From positions 9,582,204 to 9,646,203 of the forward strand of contig NW_026089623.1 in assembly GCF_024586455.1 (NCBI RefSeq): DNA of 64,000 bases, written 5' to 3'. Within the stretch, counting starts at the first letter, position 1. Each line of letters begins with the position of its first letter. The DNA comes from Bactrocera neohumeralis. Its lineage: Eukaryota > Arthropoda > Insecta > Diptera > Tephritidae. Shown here in pieces: positions 1-9,670 of the stretch. The translations under genes were made by a program, and so were the position numbers. The notes under the pieces are model-generated. The model did not search any database and was not told the origin of the DNA. It saw only the letters and a program-made list of their open reading frames with translations.

Positions 1-4
1 ACGT

Positions 5-2173
5 TTGATTAACTCGGTACTTAGGGAATATATTAACAAAATATGCGTTGTATATCTCGATGATATACTCATTTTTAGCACTTCCATAGAAGAGCATATG
101 AACAGCATAAAACAAATTTTTGCAAAATTAAGGGAGTTCAATCTTAAAATCCAAATAGACAAATGCAATTTTTTTTGCAAAGAAACTGAATATCTTGGTC
201 ATACTTTGACCACAGAAGGAATTAAACCTAATTCAACAAAAGTTGAAGCCATTCAAAAGCTAAAGCTTCCCCACACTCAAAAACAAATAAAATCATTCTT
301 AGGTATAACAGGCTACTATAGAAAATTCATAAAGGATTATGCTAAAGTAGCCCACGGACTTACAAAGTACCTAAAGAAAAATACCACAATTAATATAAAA
401 GATACTCAATATATAGATGCATTCGAAAAATTGAAAAAAATGCTCATTAACCCTCCGATTTTGAAATACCCAGACTGGTCTAAAAATTTTAAACTAACAA
501 CAGATGCTAGTGATAATGCAATAGGAGCAGTCCTTTCTCAAGAAAATCACCCCATCGCTTACGCTAGTAGAACCTTAAACGACCACGAAAAACATTATGC
601 TGCAATCGAAAAAGAATTGCTTGCTATCGTCTGGTCAGTCAACTATTTCCGACCATATTTATATGGCAAACCATTTGAACTCTTAACAGACCATCAACCA
701 CTTGTTTGGTTGCACACAAAGACGAAAGGAAAAGATATTAACCCAAGACTCCAAAGGTGGCTCTTGAAACTTGGCGAATATAACATACATATTAACTACA
801 TAAAGGGTAAGGAAAATAAAGTAGCCGATTTTATGAGCCGAATAAATAGTCAATCAGGCAACATATTAAATACCGAAAACGTTGAAGAAGATAACACCAC
901 CTATCAAAATTTTACACCACTCAATACAGTAGTTAACAGATTTGCAACTCAAATTATAATTACAAATAATAAAACGCAAGACACGAAAGTAGCAAACGGT
1001 AAAATCAAAATATATATAAATTCAAATGATATTGAGACTAATTATATGGCCGATTTGTTTAGACAACATATAAAGTCGAAAAGGGTAGGAATATATACCG
1101 AACTTCCCGATAATTTATACAAGCAGGTTCAATCCAAGTTAGTAGAGTTATTTAACACTGAAATAAAATTTTATAAATGTAGCTTTAACGCGAAAGAAGT
1201 TTGCAGTGAAGATGAATTATTTAAACAAATTGCTAAATATCATATTAATGAAACAGGACATGCAGGAATAACAGAAAATTATGAAGGTATCAAAACAAAA
1301 CTTTACTACAAAAACCTCAAAGTTTTCGTGCAAAAATATATAAATAATTGTGATATTTGCAACAGATCAAAATACAGTAGGAACCCTATTAAAGCAAAAT
1401 TTAATATCACAGAAACACCATTTGATGTAAATGAAATTTTACATATGGATGTTTACACTATAAAGAAACATAGCTTTATCACATTCATTGATAAGTTTTC
1501 GAAACATGCAACAGCCATACATTTAGAAGACAGAAATAGTAACACAATTATAGAAAAAATTAGAATGTACTTTTCAATGAGAAGTAAACCAAAAAAAATA
1601 ATTACTGATAACGAGTTCAACTCAATAAATGTCAAAGATTTCCTAAAGTCAGAAGATATTGAAGTACATTTTACGAAACCAAACAACCATACCGGGAATG
1701 CAGACGTAGAAAGGTTGCACAGCACATTATCCGAAAAATTTAGAACACTTGAAACACAAAATTCTCAATGGTCAACACAAGAAAGGGTATACAAGTGTAT
1801 CGAGTGGTACAATAAATCCATACATTCCACAATAAAAACAACACCCTTAGACATAGTAGAGGGAAAGATAGAAAAAACTCTAATTAAAAACAGAATATTA
1901 GAAGCAAAAAACAAAATTATAGAAAAAAGAAATGAAAATAGGGAGGAATTCGTACAAAATAATCACGAAGGTTATGTAAAAAATTACAAAGCACTTAGGC
2001 ATAAATATGAGCCTCGTTACAAAAAATTAAAACTAGAAAACATATACCCAAGCAACATTAAAAGAAAAAATAAATTTTCAGGGGCAATGGACATCAACAG
2101 GTATATTAATCCTGATGATAATACCACTAGTAATGTCAACATTAATAATCCAACCCATCAACGAAAACCATAA
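5..2173 (+). CDS. pol: Errantivirus (gypsy-type) Pol, C-terminal part: RT, RNase H, integrase
   Basis: This is the reverse transcriptase/RNase H/integrase polyprotein of an insect endogenous retrovirus; its 5' part lies before the window, so the apparent start is artificial. The frame is open for 722 codons. In order: the RT catalytic YLDD (about residues 17-20); an RNase H domain starting near residue 160 (TTDAS motif) with the usual AIEKELLAIVW and TDHQPL motifs; an integrase zinc finger (HINETGH and CDIC, about residues 410-452); and an integrase core with acidic residues near 482 (MDVY), 535 (TDNEF) and 569 (DVERLHS). The C-terminus is lysine-rich. The stop at 2171-2173 overlaps the env start by about 60 bases, as in errantiviruses. 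No internal stop is visible. The family call is secure; which named element it is, I cannot say. Confidence 0.93.
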   Translation: MINSVLREYINKICVVYLDDILIFSTSIEEHMNSIKQIFAKLREFNLKIQIDKCNFFCKETEYLGHTLTTEGIKPNSTKVEAIQKLKLPHTQKQIKSFLGITGYYRKFIKDYAKVAHGLTKYLKKNTTINIKDTQYIDAFEKLKKMLINPPILKYPDWSKNFKLTTDASDNAIGAVLSQENHPIAYASRTLNDHEKHYAAIEKELLAIVWSVNYFRPYLYGKPFELLTDHQPLVWLHTKTKGKDINPRLQRWLLKLGEYNIHINYIKGKENKVADFMSRINSQSGNILNTENVEEDNTTYQNFTPLNTVVNRFATQIIITNNKTQDTKVANGKIKIYINSNDIETNYMADLFRQHIKSKRVGIYTELPDNLYKQVQSKLVELFNTEIKFYKCSFNAKEVCSEDELFKQIAKYHINETGHAGITENYEGIKTKLYYKNLKVFVQKYINNCDICNRSKYSRNPIKAKFNITETPFDVNEILHMDVYTIKKHSFITFIDKFSKHATAIHLEDRNSNTIIEKIRMYFSMRSKPKKIITDNEFNSINVKDFLKSEDIEVHFTKPNNHTGNADVERLHSTLSEKFRTLETQNSQWSTQERVYKCIEWYNKSIHSTIKTTPLDIVEGKIEKTLIKNRILEAKNKIIEKRNENREEFVQNNHEGYVKNYKALRHKYEPRYKKLKLENIYPSNIKRKNKFSGAMDINRYINPDDNTTSNVNINNPTHQRKP

Positions 2174-2618
2174 TGGATATGTCGAAATAAAATTAACTGA
2201 TGTACAACTAATTGCGGACTATACAACTATACTACATATTATAGATCTTACTGAAATCGAAAAGACAATAGAAAACCTCCAAGAAAACGTAGAACAACTT
2301 AAAATAATAGATAATAAGGAACTTCTCTTATCAGAAATAAAGAAAGCTAGGACTAGACTACATACCCTCCAGATAAACAAAAATAAAAGAGGTCTACTCA
2401 ACATCGTAGGTTCAGGTCTCAAATGGATAGCTGGTACCATGGATGATGAGGACAGATCCGAAATAGAAAATCATATAAGTACAATAGATGAGAATAACCA
2501 CAACATGATAGAAGCTTTTAATAACAATATACTGATAAATAATAATTTCAACGAAACTATGAGAAAACTAGCTAAAACAATTGAATTGGATAGGCAAAAA
2601 AATTACAGAAAAATTTAA
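2115..2618 (+). pseudogene. env: Errantivirus envelope, N-terminal part (frame broken)
   Basis: This is the first part of the retroviral envelope glycoprotein, out of frame with pol and overlapping its end. Errantivirus env is normally made from a spliced subgenomic RNA and gives a membrane protein processed into surface and transmembrane subunits. Around residues 88-110 there is a basic KNKRG stretch followed by a glycine-rich hydrophobic run, the cleavage-site/fusion-peptide signature of insect errantiviral envelopes. The frame ends at 2618 inside an A-rich stretch; homologous sequence continues in another frame from 2581, so this copy carries a frameshift. No convincing signal peptide remains at the predicted N-terminus. 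Confidence 0.82.
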
Positions 2619-3600
2619 TAGCATAGATCAGTCTAACAATGATATTCTTTCACATTTATTTTATATGGATATTATGTTAAAAATAAAAATTTTAAATGAT
2701 AATATTGAACATATTCAAAACAATATCATTGCTGCAAATAGCAATATTATGGTCAATAATATACTAACATCAGAAGAAATACAAACTTTAGAAATCGATT
2801 TCTATAAATTGCAAAATATTAAATTAGGCGTAGCAAAATTTAAAAGTAATAAAATTTTGTTTTTAATAAAAATACCCAAAACAATTGTAAATGTAAAGAG
2901 ATATTTTCTATCACCACTTGCAGACAATAATAAGTTTGAAATTAACTTTCAAGAAACAGAAATTGTATATTACAATAATAATACATATGATTACTTCAAT
3001 AATCCTAATGTAAATAAGCTAAGAAAAACAAATCTTTGTATTTTCAACAATAATGTATGTCCAAAAATCAAAAATGTAAAAGCAGAAATAAAAGAACTCG
3101 AACTTGGTGTCATTCTTGCAAAAAACATAAATAACACAAAATTAATAAATACTTGTGATGAACGAAATGTAACATTAAATAATAATAATTTAATAATTTT
3201 TAGTAATTGTAAAATAGAAATAAATAATGTAATTTTTTCCAACTATGATAAAACATTTAAAAATAGCTTCGTTAAATTACCCACATTTATGTACAATAAT
3301 ACAAAATTAACCTTATCATTACACGAAATAGTCTTGAATGAAATAGACAACATCAAAAATATCAAAGAATTAAAATTCGATAAAAATATTCACTCAACAT
3401 CAATCATTATAACTTTTGTAATCATATTATTGATAATAATTATCACTGTGAGTGCTATTGTCCACATATACAAAAAATTCTCAATACTTAGAATAAAAAT
3501 TCGGGAGAATTTTCAATCAAGGGAAGGAGGAGTTACGTCAGTAACAACGACGGCAGCTCCAACTCCAAAACCACAGCTAAGGCTTAGCCTCCACAATTAA
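2581..3600 (+). pseudogene. env: Errantivirus envelope, C-terminal part with transmembrane segment
   Basis: This continues the envelope ORF in a different frame after the break at about 2581-2618. It is asparagine/isoleucine-rich with many N-x-S/T sites. A strongly hydrophobic membrane span of about 23 residues lies near residues 272-296, followed by a short basic cytoplasmic tail. The reading frame passes through the polypurine tract and ends at 3600, 70 bases inside the 3' LTR, so the last codons are LTR-encoded. The stretch is open but cannot be expressed as one protein with the N-terminal part without correcting the frameshift. The env identification rests on position, fusion-peptide region and membrane span. 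Confidence 0.82.
3521..3530 (+). other. Polypurine tract of the errantivirus
   Basis: The purine run GGGAAGGAGG sits immediately before the LTR 5' terminus AGTTA. This is the expected primer site for plus-strand DNA synthesis and supports placing the LTR boundary at 3531. Confidence 0.85.
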
Positions 3601-3887
3601 AAAGCCAATGCAGGAAAATACATATAAACAATCAAAAACGAAATATGCCGATTAAGCATAAACAGCAGTTTTAATTATTGTCGCTTATTACTTTGTAGCG
3701 ACACTTACACTATTTATGTACAGAACGACACTTAAGCAATATGTTTGCATAAGGGTCGTTCACTTTATTATTGTTTATATTACTTTTCGAGCATTGACCA
3801 GTAAATTCTGCATATGCAGAATTTGTACACAAACAAATAAACAATAAGTTATCGTATAACAGCTTAGCAGCTGAACAATTTGATTAT

Positions 3888-3895
3888 TATAAATA
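3888..3895 (+). promoter_or_regulatory. LTR TATA box
   Basis: TATAAATA lies 116 bp before the LTR end, a plausible U3 promoter element for the proviral transcript. Confidence 0.6.
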
Positions 3896-3934
3896 GCAGT
3901 GACATCGACATTTCAAGTTTAGTTCAGAAGAACC

Positions 3935-3940
3935 AATAAA
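3935..3940 (+). terminator. LTR polyadenylation signal
   Basis: AATAAA lies 40 bp downstream of the TATA box and about 65 bp before the LTR end, in the position expected for proviral 3'-end formation. Confidence 0.55.
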
Positions 3941-4164
3941 GTAGAGTGCAGTTAATTATAACAACTTTGTGTTTTTATTTAATCTTGGCTCTACACACTT
4001 AACTCGCGCGCAAGGCAGCGGTAACAGCAACCGTGGCCCGGTCAGCATAGCTCGGACCGTAAGGCGGGGCGACAGCAGGGCACTGCCCGCGGGCACGTAC
4101 GCCCAAGCAGGAAAAAGGAAGAGCGGCCAAATCACGCCGCAGGAACCCCCCCCGATGTAAAAGG

Positions 4165-5079
4165 GTGCGAGGCACAGATACAAAGGCAGCCGGGGGCCAA
4201 CCATCTGGACCGGCTCCTCACCGGGTGGAGGAGGGGCGGCGCGGATATGCGGATGCTGTCAGAGGCGTCCGCATGGCTGTTCTGCCTTCCAAATACCCGG
4301 CGGAGTCGCTGAAACCGGATGAGCTCACCGTGCTTCAGGACATCCTGATGGACGAGACGTCCATAGGAGAGGACTACACGGCGTCCTTCCTGGGCATCGA
4401 CTTCAGGGGAGGTACGATGCAGGTAGACTGCCTGGACGAGTCGTCCGCCGACTGGCTGAGCGAACACGCTCCAAAGCTGGGAAGCTGGACGGGCCCTGTC
4501 CTCTGCGTGAAGAGGGTGGAAGATGTGCCAATCATGCACCTCCCTCGGAGCGGGGACAGCACATACGAGCACGCCCTGAACCTGGTGAGGAACCAGAACC
4601 GGGGACTCTGTATCTCGTCCTGGTATGTTGCAGGCAGCAAAAAGGAGAAGCTAGGTGACATTGAGGGATGGAGGTTACACCTATACATCAACGACGAGTC
4701 GTATAAGTATGTCCGGGCCGCGAGCTTCCGCCTGTTCTACAGGTATAGCACGGTCGTCATGCGGCCCTACAAGCCTGCTGACACCGCGAGCAAGGAAGCA
4801 AAAACGCCTGCGACTCTACAGGACAAGGGCGTCGATGACCAGGCAGTGCCGGAGTCCGCGGAGGAAACAAAAATGGAAGTGGACGAGTTGTCGGAGCAGC
4901 CCTGCGGGAGTAAGTCAGGACAGGCAGGGCCAGCAACGACCACTGACGTCCCCGCAGATGGCCGGAACACGGAGCTTCCCTCAACGCAGGAGCTCCTAGA
5001 CGGACTAGGAGGCCCAATGGATAGCAGTGCGGTTGACGGCGGGGTAGAGGATCTCTCTCTCCTCGAGCCCACTCTATGA
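4165..5079 (+). CDS. LINE copy A ORF1 protein (nucleic-acid binding, Gag-like)
   Basis: This is the first ORF of the LINE, presumed to bind and package element RNA. The frame remains open upstream of 4165, where the codon is GTG, so the real ATG probably lies 5' of the C-run at 4147-4153, where the frame appears to shift. The middle of the protein (about residues 25-200) has an alpha/beta pattern reminiscent of the DUF4780/RRM-like domains of insect LINE ORF1 proteins. No CCHC zinc knuckle is visible, and the C-terminus is acidic and low in complexity. It ends TGA at 5077-5079, overlapping the ORF2 ATG at 5076 (ATGA), which suggests termination-reinitiation coupling. Function is inferred from position. 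Confidence 0.7.
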   Translation: MRGTDTKAAGGQPSGPAPHRVEEGRRGYADAVRGVRMAVLPSKYPAESLKPDELTVLQDILMDETSIGEDYTASFLGIDFRGGTMQVDCLDESSADWLSEHAPKLGSWTGPVLCVKRVEDVPIMHLPRSGDSTYEHALNLVRNQNRGLCISSWYVAGSKKEKLGDIEGWRLHLYINDESYKYVRAASFRLFYRYSTVVMRPYKPADTASKEAKTPATLQDKGVDDQAVPESAEETKMEVDELSEQPCGSKSGQAGPATTTDVPADGRNTELPSTQELLDGLGGPMDSSAVDGGVEDLSLLEPTL

Positions 5080-5825
5080 TGGCCGACATCATGGAAATTG
5101 CTCAAGTGAACCTGCATCATGCGGCGGCAGCCTCAGCTGTCATTCCAAGCAGGTTCACTGCGGAGAAACTGGGCGCACTGCTGATCCAAGAGTCTTGGGT
5201 CTATAAGGGAGAGATAAAGGGCCTCAAGACGGAGGCAAATAAGGTAATCTGGGACCTCTCTAGCGAGAGACCTAGGACGTGTATAGTTGTCAGAAGTAAT
5301 ATTGATTTCTTTTGCATTTCAGAGTTTCTGACACAGGACTTGGTGGCGGTGCAGGCCAGGGACACTGAGGGCAAAGACTTCGTCCTGGCTTCAGCATACT
5401 TTCCGGGGGAGACAGCAACGGCACCCCCGGAGGCGGTGGAAAGGCTGGTAGAGCACTGCAGACTGCACAAGCTCCCCCTCATCATCGGCTGCGATGCGAA
5501 CGCTCACCACACAGAATGGGGCAGCACCGACTGCAACGTGAGCGGTGAGTCCCTGTTAGAATATGTTGTAGGCAGTAATTTAGCGATTGAGAATGTAGGG
5601 TATGAACCCACATTCATAACTATAAACAGGAGGGAGGTGCTGGACCTCACCTTGAGCAATGAGCCTGCAAATGGATTGCGTCTCGCAATGGAGAGTCTCT
5701 ACGGAGCCCTCCATGTCAGACCACAGGATTTTAAGGTTCACGCTAAAGGCAGAGGTCAGGAAACTCCCCCCCAGACGCAACCCTCGGAAGGTGAACTGGG
5801 ATGCCTTCAGGGTTATACTAGGTGA
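5076..5825 (+). pseudogene. LINE copy A ORF2, AP-endonuclease domain
   Basis: This is an exonuclease/endonuclease/phosphatase fold domain that would nick the target site. Visible motifs are the N-terminal QVNLHHAAAA, LLIQESWV (catalytic glutamate region), the IIGCDANAHH stretch (Asp/Asn/His) and LDLTLSNEP. The last motif, SDHRILRF, with the catalytic Asp-His, is found only in the next frame, from about 5716, so the domain is split by a frameshift between NEPANG and SDHR. The frame after about 5680 is spurious and stops at 5825. Confidence 0.8.
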
Positions 5826-6303
5826 GGAATTGGGCAGGGGGGAGCAGACTGATAACAGCGTGTCAGGCCCAGGCTTGGAGATTAGGCTATCTAAGCTAAA
5901 CGAGTCTGTCATTAACGCTTATCATGGCAGCTGCCCCCTGCAAGTGACCACAGGCAGGCGAAACAGTCCCTGGTGGTCAAGGAAACTATCAGACCTCCGG
6001 AAAAAAGTACGCAGACTATTCATCAAAGCGAAACGTACGGGGGTCTGGGAGGAATATAGGAGCTATCTCACTTTATACAATAAGGAGATCAGGTCTGCAA
6101 AGCAGGCTAGCTTCAGGAGATTCTGCAAGAACGTTACCGCAACGCCAGAGGCGGCCCGGCTGCATAAAGCTCTGGCCAGAGGCACAAACGACGCAGTAGT
6201 AGCAATCAAAAGACGAGATGGGACATTCACGACCAGCGCAGAGGACAGAGCTACGGAGCTTCTGCGGGCGCACTTCCCGGAGACGGTTCGGGAAGACCAG
6301 TGA
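5659..6303 (+). pseudogene. LINE copy A ORF2, end of endonuclease and linker to RT
   Basis: In this frame the real homology starts with SDHR near 5716. It runs through the linker characteristic of this LINE group (WWSRKLSDLRKKVRRLF; a basic, helical region) to FPETVREDQ, then hits a stop. Copy B has about 10 extra bases at this point, so the stop comes from a small deletion in copy A. Confidence 0.75.
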
Positions 6304-6901
6304 TCGAACACAGGCCATCCCGCGAGGATTGGAGCATCGCCAAACGGCTTTTTACGACGGACTCGATCCGGTGGGCAATGGGCTCGTTTGAGAGATTCAA
6401 GTCTCCGGGAGTGGATGGTATTTTTCCAGCGCTGTTACAGCAGGGGGAGCAGCATTTGCTGCCTCACCTGATTCGGCTACTGAGGGAAAGCCTCGAATTG
6501 GCGTATATCCCTGAAGTATGGAAAACATCGAAGGTGATCTTCATACCTAAGGTGGGCAGGAAAGACTACTCATTGGCGAAATCCTTCAGGCCAATCAGTT
6601 TACGTCTTTCCTACTAGAAACCATGGAGAAGATCGTGGACCATGAAATAAGGTCGACAGTGCTGAAGAGAGCATCCCTGCATGCGGCTCAGCACGCCTAC
6701 AGAGCGGGTAGATCCACTAACACTGCTCTGTACCAGATAACCTCTGAAATAGAGAATTCACTGGAGCATGGAGAGGTGATGCTTTGCGCGTTCTTGGACA
6801 TCGAAGGTGCCTTTGACAACACGTCTCATGTGTGTAGTGTAAAGTGTAGCCAAGGCACTGGAGAGAAGGAATGTGGCAGCACCGGTGCGCAGATGGATTG
6901 A
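6300..6901 (+). pseudogene. LINE copy A ORF2, RT fingers/palm N-terminal half (two frames)
   Basis: The RT start is FKSPGVDGIFPALLQ, followed by VIFIPKVGRKDYSLAKSFRPISL, which are RT motifs 0-2. A one-base loss near 6605 produces the stop at 6617. The next frame (6623-6901) continues with MEKIVDHEIR, the AYRAGRSTNTALYQ motif and the first catalytic aspartate block FLDIEGAFDNTSH, before another frame break at about 6830-6870. Confidence 0.8.
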
Positions 6902-7976
6902 ATCTGTATTGCGAACCAGAGTTGCTGAGACCACAGTAGGTGACAAGAGGATTCGTCTTGGCACAACAAGAGGCTGCCCACAGGGAGGTGTGTTATCACC
7001 CCTGCTATGGAGTCTAGTTGTAGACGAGCTGTTAGTATTGCTAACGAACAATGGGATCCGCTGCCAAGGGTATGCGGACGACATTGTAATTAAAGCAAGA
7101 GGCAAATACGAAGACACTCTCTGTGACCTAATACAAAGAGGTCTAAACCTGGCGAAGATGTGGTGTAAAGAGGTTGAATTAAACATCAATCCCTCCAAGA
7201 CGACCGTAGTCTCGTTTACGAGACGCAGGTCCTTACCCGGTCTCAGGAATCTTACACTTGGGGGCAGAGAGATAAGAATGACCGGCAGTGTCAAATACCT
7301 AGATTTGATGCTAGATTCTACTTTGCGGTGGAATCAGCATGTAAACCTGACCCTGGTCAAGGCAACAAAAGCTTTAATGGTGTGCAACCGGCTGGCGGGC
7401 AAGTCCTGGGGCTGTAAGCCAAGGATCCTCAGGTGGTTGTACACCATGATAGTGCGACCAATAATCACATACGGGGCGGTGGCCTGGGCCTCAATAGCGT
7501 CGCAGACTTCGTTTAAGACCAAGCAATCGAAGCTGAAGCGGCTAGCCTGTGTCTGCATGACGGGGGCAATGCGCACCTGTCCAACGGCAGCACTGGAGGT
7601 TCTGACGGAGCTTACTCCGCTTCATTTGGTTATCGGTCAGGTAGCCAAGCACACAATTCTGCAAATAACGGCAGAGGGGTGGGGCAAAGGTAGGGTAATC
7701 TCGTCCCAGAGGATGGAAAAGATAAGTGGCGATGTACCATCAGCCCTCCTCCCGAGGGACAGCACTACCAAAACAGTTAACTTCAAGAAGAAGTTTAAGG
7801 TCACCCTCGGCAGCAAAGACGAGTGGAATGATTCCAATCTCGAACTGATGCTGAGGAATAGTACGCTAAGGTGGTACACCGACGGGTCGAAAATGTCGGA
7901 GGGAATCGGTGCGGGGATCGCGAGCCCACGCACTAAGCTCTCCATACCCATGGGAGAGTTCCCAAGCATTTTTTAG
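6873..7976 (+). pseudogene. LINE copy A ORF2, RT palm/thumb and start of RNase H
   Basis: The real homology carries the RT motifs RGCPQGGVLSPLLW and the catalytic GYADDIV (near 7070), followed by the thumb region and INPSKTTVV. RNase H begins with RWYTDGSKMSEGIGAGI near 7872. The TAG stop at 7974-7976 interrupts RNase H; the corresponding codon in copy B is CAG, and the frame is otherwise open to 8699. Confidence 0.82.
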
Positions 7977-8699
7977 GCAGAAGTTTTTGCCATAAGTCGG
8001 TGTATAGAAATAAACCTCCGTCGCAACTATCGCAATGAGAGAATAGCCATTCTCAGCGATAGTCAAGCGGCACTAAAAGCGATCTCTTCTTACGAAATCA
8101 AATCGCTATTAGTGCAAGAGTGCAGGGAGAGGCTGAACAGCCTTGCAGAACGTAACCAGGTACACCTAATCTGGGTGCCTGGTCACAGCGGTATAGCCGG
8201 TAATGAACTGGCGGATGAGCTAGCCCGCTCCGCAGCCTCCACCAAGATGGTGGGACCAGAACCCTTTATTGGGGTAGGTCCACATACCATAAAGAAGCTA
8301 CTTCGCAGGGAAGAAGGAGTGGGCAGAGAGGAGCATTGGCGGCAAACGCGTGGTATGAGACATGCCAAGCTGCTAATGGGAGGATACAATCTGAGCAGGT
8401 TCAAGGTTATAATAAACCTCCCCAGGAACAAACTCAGGCTACTGGTCGCATGGTATACCGGCCACTGCAAGTTGAATAGGCACCTGTACAACATGGGCCT
8501 ATCCTCTCGCATTAACTGCCGGTTCTGCGACTTGGAGCCTGAAACCCTGGAGCACCTGCTGATTGACTGCACAGCGGTCTGTAGACGCAGGACTAAGGCC
8601 CTCGGATCAATGTTTCCGGATAGGGATCGCATAGCCTCACTAGCGCCCAGAAGTCTATTGAACTTCATCGATACGCTGGGGCTAGGTGAGTCTATGTAA
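7977..8699 (+). pseudogene. LINE copy A ORF2, RNase H remainder and C-terminal Cys motif
   Basis: This is in the same frame as the preceding RT segment after one nonsense codon. RNase H motifs LSDSQAAL and WVPGHSGIAGNELADELAR (carrying active-site acidic/His residues) are clear, followed by a C-terminal CRFC-x7-LEHLLIDC cysteine/histidine cluster typical of LINEs of this group. The ORF ends at TAA 8697-8699 with a very short 3' UTR. Confidence 0.8.
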
Positions 8700-8763
8700 G
8701 TTAGGAGAGGGCACAATAGACCAAAGGTCGCGGTGCATTCCTCATATTAATCAATCGATCAAA

Positions 8764-9335
8764 CTAAACAGAGAAAGTACCATATTCTATAAGACTACAC
8801 AGCTGCTGGCGTACGTCGATTATTGATATCATTGGCCTTAACCATCGCCCCGTTTGTACTGCTTTCTCCAGAATAGATAAGGAGCGAAGCAAATGGAACT
8901 GGTGGTGAACAAGTGCAAGACGAAATATCTCCTGTCATCAAACGAAAAGTCGTTGCACTCGCGACTTGACTTTCACGTCACTGTTGAGTCATAACATTGA
9001 ACTCGGAGATAATTTCGTCTATCTTAAAACCAGTATCAACACCACCAACAATGTCAGTCTGGAAATCCAACGCAGAATATCTCTTGCCAACAGGTGCTAC
9101 TTCGGATGACATTACCTAGCCTCGAAAGTATTCGAGGCAGAGTGCCTGCCGGGGGAAGCATAGGAAGAGGAAGACCTACACTCCGTTGGAAAGACCAGGT
9201 GGAGAAGGCTTGAAATCTGCAAGTAGCGATACATTGCAAAAAATAAGAAACGACTGGCGCGTTGTTGTTAACTCGCCTATAACCGCGAAAGCTATAACCG
9301 CGAAAGCGAATTCTACGCCAATAAAGAAAAATAGA
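8764..9335 (+). pseudogene. RTE-clade LINE fragment (3' third, decayed)
   Basis: This is the 3' part of the RTE family present several times in the window. It matches the region from ELNREGTIFYKS through the catalytic motif (destroyed here), SSAFSRLDKE, KTKYLLSSN and the LEIQRRISLANRCYF block, to the GRGRPTLRWKDQVE end and the terminal ACTGGCGCG...TACGCCAATAAAGAA tail. Several indels and an internal deletion near 9100 leave no open frame. A 15-bp unit, CTATAACCGCGAAAG, is duplicated at about 9280-9309. Confidence 0.75.
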
Positions 9336-9562
9336 TAATGTTAAATTTAACAAATACTCTTTATTGGATTCATTTAACACATATTTTATATGTATTGAAT
9401 GTTTTAAATTTAGGTACCTCATATGATATTTATTTGGGGTACTTTCTTTGATGCAAAGTTTCTTTTGGTCATTAAATTTGAAATGCATAAAGGGTTTTGT
9501 ATATTTTAGCACTTTTATTAATATTAAATTCTTGTATGCTTTGAGTATTAAAATTATCAAAA
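9336..9562. other. AT-rich spacer before the mariner
   Basis: This 227-bp AT-rich segment lies between the RTE 3' tail and the mariner left TIR. No coding or structural signal was recognised. Confidence 0.5.
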
Positions 9563-9564
9563 TA

Positions 9565-9588
9565 TCGGGTGATTTTTTAAGAGCTTGA
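9565..9588 (+). repeat. Mariner left terminal inverted repeat
   Basis: It begins TCGGGTGATTTTTTAAGAGC. The first 14 bases are perfectly complementary to the right end at 10856-10869, and further bases match imperfectly. Confidence 0.85.
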
Positions 9589-9670
9589 TAACTTTTTTTA
9601 AAAAAAAACGCATAAAATTTGCAAAATCTCATCGGTTCTTTATTTGAAACGTTAGATTGGTTCATGACAT

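Larger units (their letters stand above)
3531..4004 (+). repeat. 3' LTR of the errantivirus
   Basis: This 474-bp LTR begins AGTTA just after the polypurine tract and ends TAACT, so its termini are the inverted pair AGTTA/TAACT typical of gypsy-group errantiviruses. It contains a TATA box (3888-3895) and an AATAAA signal (3935-3940). The bases after the LTR are CGCGCGC, which resembles the GC-alternating target used by ZAM-type errantiviruses. The 5' LTR lies outside the window, so LTR identity and the target duplication cannot be checked here. Confidence 0.85.
5076..8699 (+). pseudogene. LINE copy A ORF2: endonuclease-RT-RNase H, broken
   Basis: This ORF would encode the replication enzyme, which nicks target DNA and reverse transcribes element RNA in place. 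The ATG at 5076 overlaps the ORF1 stop. It is decayed: a frameshift between about 5665 and 5715; a roughly 10-bp deletion near 6300 (copy B keeps the bases); a 1-bp loss near 6605; a frameshift near 6830-6870; and a nonsense TAG at 7974-7976, where copy B has CAG. After that stop the frame is open to 8699. The pieces together span all domains, so this is a dead former full-length copy. Separate entries describe the domains. Confidence 0.85.
4005..8752 (+). mobile_element. LINE copy A, LOA/R1-like group with RNase H
   Basis: This is an almost full-length non-LTR retrotransposon: a GC-rich leader, ORF1, and ORF2 with AP endonuclease, reverse transcriptase, RNase H and a C-terminal cysteine motif. 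The GC-rich composition contrasts with the AT-rich surroundings. The 3' UTR after the ORF2 stop is only about 50 bp and ends in GCATTCCTCA followed by a short ATTA/ATCA tail. The same 3' terminus recurs in copy B at 35600, which fixes the boundary. An errantivirus LTR abuts the 5' end, so the true 5' terminus may have been displaced. The clade is inferred from RNase H plus the RT style (AGRSTNTALYQ, CPQGGVLSP); LOA is my preferred placement. Confidence 0.8.

Noticed and set aside
4132..5120. Long minus-strand frames opposite LINE ORF1
   Set aside because: Shadows of the GC-rich plus-strand coding region; no homology in the minus frames.
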